A stretch of 64,000 bases of DNA from Leifsonia sp. ZF2019 (GTDB lineage: Bacteria; Actinomycetota; Actinomycetes; Actinomycetales; Microbacteriaceae), in assembly GCF_019924635.1 (NCBI RefSeq), contig NZ_CP065037.1:992001-1056000 (forward strand), written 5' to 3'. Each line of letters opens with the position of its first letter. Position 1 is the stretch's first letter. The notes below the pieces were generated by a model. That model searched no databases, was not told where the DNA came from, and saw nothing but the letters and a program-made list of their open reading frames with translations. This document shows, one piece after another, positions 61,630 to 64,000 of the stretch. Both the position numbers and the translations under genes were made by a program.

Positions 61630-62031
61630 ATGGGGGAGCGAGTGCTGAGAGAGCCATGGGCGGGGGAACGAAAGGTGCGGGAACGAAAGGTGCGGAAACG
61701 AAAGATGGGGGAACGAAAGATGGGGGAACGAATGGTGGGGGAGCGGGAGCACGTGCCGGAAGGGCGGACGCGGAGCGAGCGGGAGCCGGAGGAGCGGCCG
61801 ACGACAGAACGGCCGGCCCGCTGGGCACAGCGGGTATGGCCGGCACGAGTCCGGCGGGCCCGGGCTTGGGAAGCAGTGCGGGACGAGCACGGCGCGGCGA
61901 CGGCGGAGTACGCGATCATCACGGTCGCGGCGGTGGGCATTGCGGGTCTGCTGGTGGTCGTGCTGCGGAGCGACGAGGTGAAGAGTCTGCTCACGGAGCT
62001 GGTGCGTGGTGCTCTCACGGTCGCGGCGTGA
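61630..62031 (+). CDS. DUF4244 pilin-like protein with repeat-bearing N-terminus
   Basis: A 133-residue protein. The C-terminal 50 residues, DEHGAATAEYAIITVAAVGI then GLLVVVLRSDEVKSLL, match the DUF4244 family of actinobacterial Flp-like pilins: TAEYA precedes the hydrophobic assembly helix. The N-terminal half is very unusual: five tandem 15-bp units at 61665-61739 encode charged pentapeptides (ERKVR, ERKVR, KRKMG, ERKMG, ERMVG). ATG 61630 follows GAAAGGGGATG; an upstream in-frame start at 61507 would overlap the TadB gene. It is the presumptive pilus subunit. Confidence 0.75.
   Translation: MGERVLREPWAGERKVRERKVRKRKMGERKMGERMVGEREHVPEGRTRSEREPEERPTTERPARWAQRVWPARVRRARAWEAVRDEHGAATAEYAIITVAAVGIAGLLVVVLRSDEVKSLLTELVRGALTVAA
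61665..61739 (+). repeat. Five tandem 15-bp repeats in the DUF4244 gene
   Basis: The unit is GAACGAAAGGTGCGG, with later copies diverging to AAACGAAAGATGGGG, GAACGAAAGATGGGG and GAACGAATGGTGGGG. The period of five codons keeps the frame. Copy number could change by slippage without frameshift, altering the length of the charged N-terminal segment. Confidence 0.8.
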
Positions 62032-62407
62032 GAGCGGCTCGCCCGGAGAGCCGCGCGGGTCCGAGCGAGAGAGGGGCAGCGTCACCGCCGAGTTCGCTGT
62101 CGCCCTCCCCGTGGCCCTCGTGTGCCTCGGGCTCGGCGTCGGCGCCGTGCAGGCCGGTGGACAGCAGCTCCGGTTGGCCGACGCCGCGGCGGTGGACGCG
62201 CGGCTGCTCGGCCGGGGTGATCCGCCCGTTGCTTCCGCGGTGTCCGGCCTCGAGGCGGAACGTGTGATCGATCGGCGGAGTGGGATGGTGTGCGTGACCA
62301 TGACGGCCCACAGCGCCGTGGTGGGGCTGGGCGCAGCAGGGCTGCGGATCAGCGCACGAGCGTGTGCGGTGGACGAGGCCCGTGCCGAATCCGGAGGCAC
62401 GGGGTGA
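62006..62407 (+). CDS. TadE-like pilus assembly protein
   Basis: A 133-residue protein with an N-terminal basic stretch, the motif GSVTAEFAVALPVALVCLG, and one hydrophobic helix (about residues 28-52) that resembles TadE/Rv3655c-type pseudopilins. The remainder is extracellular, with cysteines in MVCVTM and RACAVD. GTG 62006 or 62009 overlaps the DUF4244 gene by about 25 nt; the exact start is uncertain. Its stop overlaps the next start (TGATG). Confidence 0.78.
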   Translation: MVLSRSRRESGSPGEPRGSERERGSVTAEFAVALPVALVCLGLGVGAVQAGGQQLRLADAAAVDARLLGRGDPPVASAVSGLEAERVIDRRSGMVCVTMTAHSAVVGLGAAGLRISARACAVDEARAESGGTG

Positions 62408-62796
62408 TGCCGGTGCGAGGCGCCGCATGGCGGCCGGGCACGTCCCGGTTCAGGGGCCGGCTGGGCGGCGAGTACGGAAGCGCGAGCGTCGTGGTCGTGA
62501 CGCTGGTGGGGGCGATGGTCGCGGTCCTCGTCGCAACGCTGGCGGTCGGGGCCGCGCACCTTGCGAAGCGACGGGCGGCGACGGTCGCCGACCTGGCGGC
62601 GCTCGCCGCGGCGGACGCGGCGGTCGGGAGGATCGGAGGCGAGCCGTGCGAACTGGCCGACCGGGTGGCGGAGGAGAACGGCGCAGAACTGGAGGAGTGC
62701 CTGATGGCAGGTCTGGAGGCGACGGTCACCGTGGGCGTCGACATTCCGGGAGGCTGGCGCGCGGCCGTGAGTGCACGTGCAGGACCGCCGGGATGA
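62407..62796 (+). CDS. Rv3654c-type pilus-assembly helper protein (TadG-like)
   Basis: A 129-residue protein with the segment GEYGSASVVVVTLVGAMVAVL, one transmembrane helix near residues 25-45, and a short exported part AHLAKRRAATVADLAALAAADAA, the signature of the helicopter-repeat-less TadE family called DUF6049/Rv3654c-like in actinobacteria. Two cysteines in EPCELAD and EECLMAG may form a disulfide. It ends the pilus operon, coupled to the TadE-like gene by TGATG. Substrate role inferred from gene order only. Confidence 0.75.
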   Translation: MPVRGAAWRPGTSRFRGRLGGEYGSASVVVVTLVGAMVAVLVATLAVGAAHLAKRRAATVADLAALAAADAAVGRIGGEPCELADRVAEENGAELEECLMAGLEATVTVGVDIPGGWRAAVSARAGPPG

Positions 62797-62849
62797 CCCG
62801 GGAGCACCGGGTGACGCGTTCGGCCGGGGAAGGTTCGGCCGGAACGGAG

Positions 62850-63101
62850 TCAGTCGAACAGCGTCTCCAGGTAGCGGTAGCCCACGGCGCTCGGCCGGTC
62901 TGCGTTGGCGTCGGTCCCCGAGTACTCGGTGTCCGCGCCGGCGGCGCGGACGTAGAGGTAGCGCTTGCCGCCTCCGGGGGCGGCGAGCTCGAGCCGGGGA
63001 CGCGGGCCCCCGGAGGGGAGGAACTCGGTGGCGATCGTCTTGCCCTCGAGAGGTCCGTCGGTCAGCTTGGCGGTGTACGTCGTCAGTGATGTCGTTGCCA
63101 T
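62850..63101 (-). CDS. Small conserved-looking hypothetical protein, 83 residues
   Basis: A soluble protein on the minus strand starting MATTSLTTYTAKLTDGPLEG and ending RYLETLFD; RYLYVRAAGADTEYSGTDANA is its centre. Only ATG 63101 gives a compact product; the longer frame to 63722 runs antisense through topA. Convergent with the pilus operon, with a 53-bp gap. I recall similar short proteins in Microbacteriaceae but no named family. Confidence 0.65.
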   Translation of the reverse strand: MATTSLTTYTAKLTDGPLEGKTIATEFLPSGGPRPRLELAAPGGGKRYLYVRAAGADTEYSGTDANADRPSAVGYRYLETLFD

Positions 63102-63347
63102 ACCTCCATTGTCCTCGGCGCTCTGCCGTCCACAAGAGAGCACACGCGCCGTCCCTGCGCCCAGGGCGAACGGACGGCACCGGATTAGGCACACCCGAGG
63201 GCAAGGTGTGTATGGTTTGCCTGTTGGGCCACTCCGGCCCACGCTCGTCCGGCTTTGCGCCGAGGACCGGGCTCCGCGGCACAGACGCGGGAGCGTGCTA
63301 CCGACATCCGGTCGGGGCGACATCGTCGTACATATAAGAGGAGTCAG
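63102..63347 (+). promoter_or_regulatory. topA upstream region
   Basis: This 246-bp gap has no credible gene. Candidate -10 elements are TATGGT at 63211-63216 and TACATA at 63329-63334. A short hairpin with arms ACACC and GGTGT lies at 63190-63210. The ribosome site AAGAGGAG is at 63337-63344, before GTG 63348. Confidence 0.4.
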
Positions 63348-64000
63348 GTGCCTGACACGAAGAAACTCGTCATCGTCGAGTCTCCGAACAAGGTGAAGTC
63401 GATCGCCCAGTACCTGGGCGACGGCTACGAGGTGATGGCCTCCGTCGGCCACATCCGAGACCTGATCGAGCCCAAGAACCTGCCGCCGGAGCTGAAGAAG
63501 GGGTCGCTCGGGAAGTTCTCGGTCGACGTCGAGAAGGACTTCGAGCCGTACTACGTCGTCTCCGATCAGAAGAAGAAGACGGTCGCCGATCTCAAACGCG
63601 CCCTCAAGAACGCGGACGAGCTCCTGCTCGCCACGGATGAGGACCGCGAAGGAGAAGCCATCGCCTGGCACCTCGTCGAGGTGCTGAAGCCGAAGGTCCC
63701 CGTCAAGCGCATGGTCTTCCACGAGATCACGCGCGAGGCCATCGAGAAGGCCCGCGACAACACCCGCGAGATCGACACTGCTCTGGTCGACGCTCAGGAG
63801 ACCCGCCGCATCCTCGACCGCCTGTACGGCTACGAGGTATCGCCGGTCCTGTGGCGCAAAGTCGGACCCGGACTGTCCGCGGGCCGCGTTCAGTCTGCGG
63901 CGACGCGCCTGGTCGTCGACCGTGAGCGGGAGCGGCTCGCGTTCGTACCGGCGTCCTACTGGGGCCTGACCGCTCAGCTCGCGCCCGCGGACGCCACCGC
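63348..64000 (+). CDS. topA: DNA topoisomerase I, 5' part
   Basis: The first 217 residues of a type IA topoisomerase cut by the window end. The Toprim domain is seen in [20 protein letters not shown] (residues 5-24) and [17 protein letters not shown] with its magnesium-binding acidic residues near 93, followed by the domain I core [23 protein letters not shown]. The catalytic tyrosine lies beyond the window. GTG 63348 follows AAGAGGAG. The enzyme relaxes negative supercoils; its neighbourhood with a Tad operon and acs recalls the mycobacterial gene order. Confidence 0.96.
   Translation, partial: MPDTKKLVIVESPNKVKSIAQYLGDGYEVMASVGHIRDLIEPKNLPPELKKGSLGKFSVDVEKDFEPYYVVSDQKKKTVADLKRALKNADELLLATDEDREGEAIAWHLVEVLKPKVPVKRMVFHEITREAIEKARDNTREIDTALVDAQETRRILDRLYGYEVSPVLWRKVGPGLSAGRVQSAATRLVVDRERERLAFVPASYWGLTAQLAPADAT

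Noticed and set aside
63180..63230. Iron-regulator (DtxR/IdeR) box upstream of topA
   Set aside because: TTAGGCACACC begins like such a box, but the other half does not match the consensus and topA is not a usual target.

Overview
The window is high-GC, densely coded DNA from an actinobacterium, most likely a Microbacteriaceae member (Leifsonia/Microbacterium-like). Supporting this are the gene families, the very short intergenic gaps, GTG starts, an apparently common leaderless mode of translation (an extended -10 TANNNT ending 6-7 nt before the start codon), a 6C small RNA, an actinobacterial Tad-type pilus locus, an LAXTG wall-sorting signal, an overlapping lysC alpha/beta gene and a small bacterial SRP RNA. 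The family assignment rests on reading the sequence and memory of these families; no database was searched.

Layout. 1-8 kb: the 3' end of a YicI-like GH31 glycosidase, a ROK regulator, a Bcr/CflA-type drug exporter behind a structured leader, a PAP2 phosphatase, a saccharopine-dehydrogenase-like enzyme, a HerA/DUF853 ATPase and an unknown protein. 8-12 kb: a DeoR-type repressor divergent from a CUT1 sugar importer (binding protein and two permeases, no ATPase). 12-15 kb: antibiotic kinase/AraC pair, a GNAT and two small membrane proteins. 15-22.4 kb: an arabinoside-utilisation locus (LacI repressor, strong promoter with an operator at the start site, CUT1 importer, GH1-like and GH51 enzymes). 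22.4-24.2 kb: an array of four 17-bp palindromes, an intact 1.3-kb IS481-family element inserted in the 3' end of a tRNA-Ser gene with a 16-bp duplication that restores the tRNA, and the SRP RNA.

24.3-39.7 kb: central metabolism and replication, namely DUF1254-pta-ackA, a tandem pair of BAAT-like lipoproteins of which the first is frameshifted and lacks the catalytic serine, dnaX-recR, lysC-asd, a DUF1801 protein and mqo. 39.7-46 kb: an ABC-F protein behind an attenuator-like leader, an SOS-box-controlled radical SAM protein, and a three-gene signalling operon (histidine kinase, degenerate kinase, response regulator). 46-52.7 kb: thymidine kinase, UDP-sugar dehydrogenase, a DUF4012 protein, an LAXTG surface protein, a flavin monooxygenase with an FMN reductase, and tRNA-Pro with a 31-bp hairpin. 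52.7-64 kb: metallophosphoesterase, class A penicillin-binding protein with PASTA domains, DUF4177 and RidA proteins, acetyl-CoA synthetase, 6C RNA, the five-gene Tad/pilus operon, a small unknown protein and the 5' part of topA.

Working together: acs plus pta-ackA cover acetate assimilation and overflow. Both sugar importers lack an ATPase gene and probably borrow a shared one from elsewhere. The most interesting signals are the ABC-F leader with an anti-Shine-Dalgarno-like stretch, the palindrome array beside the IS-invaded tRNA, the pseudo-kinase signalling operon, the decayed BAAT paralogue, and the repeat-bearing DUF4244 pilin.
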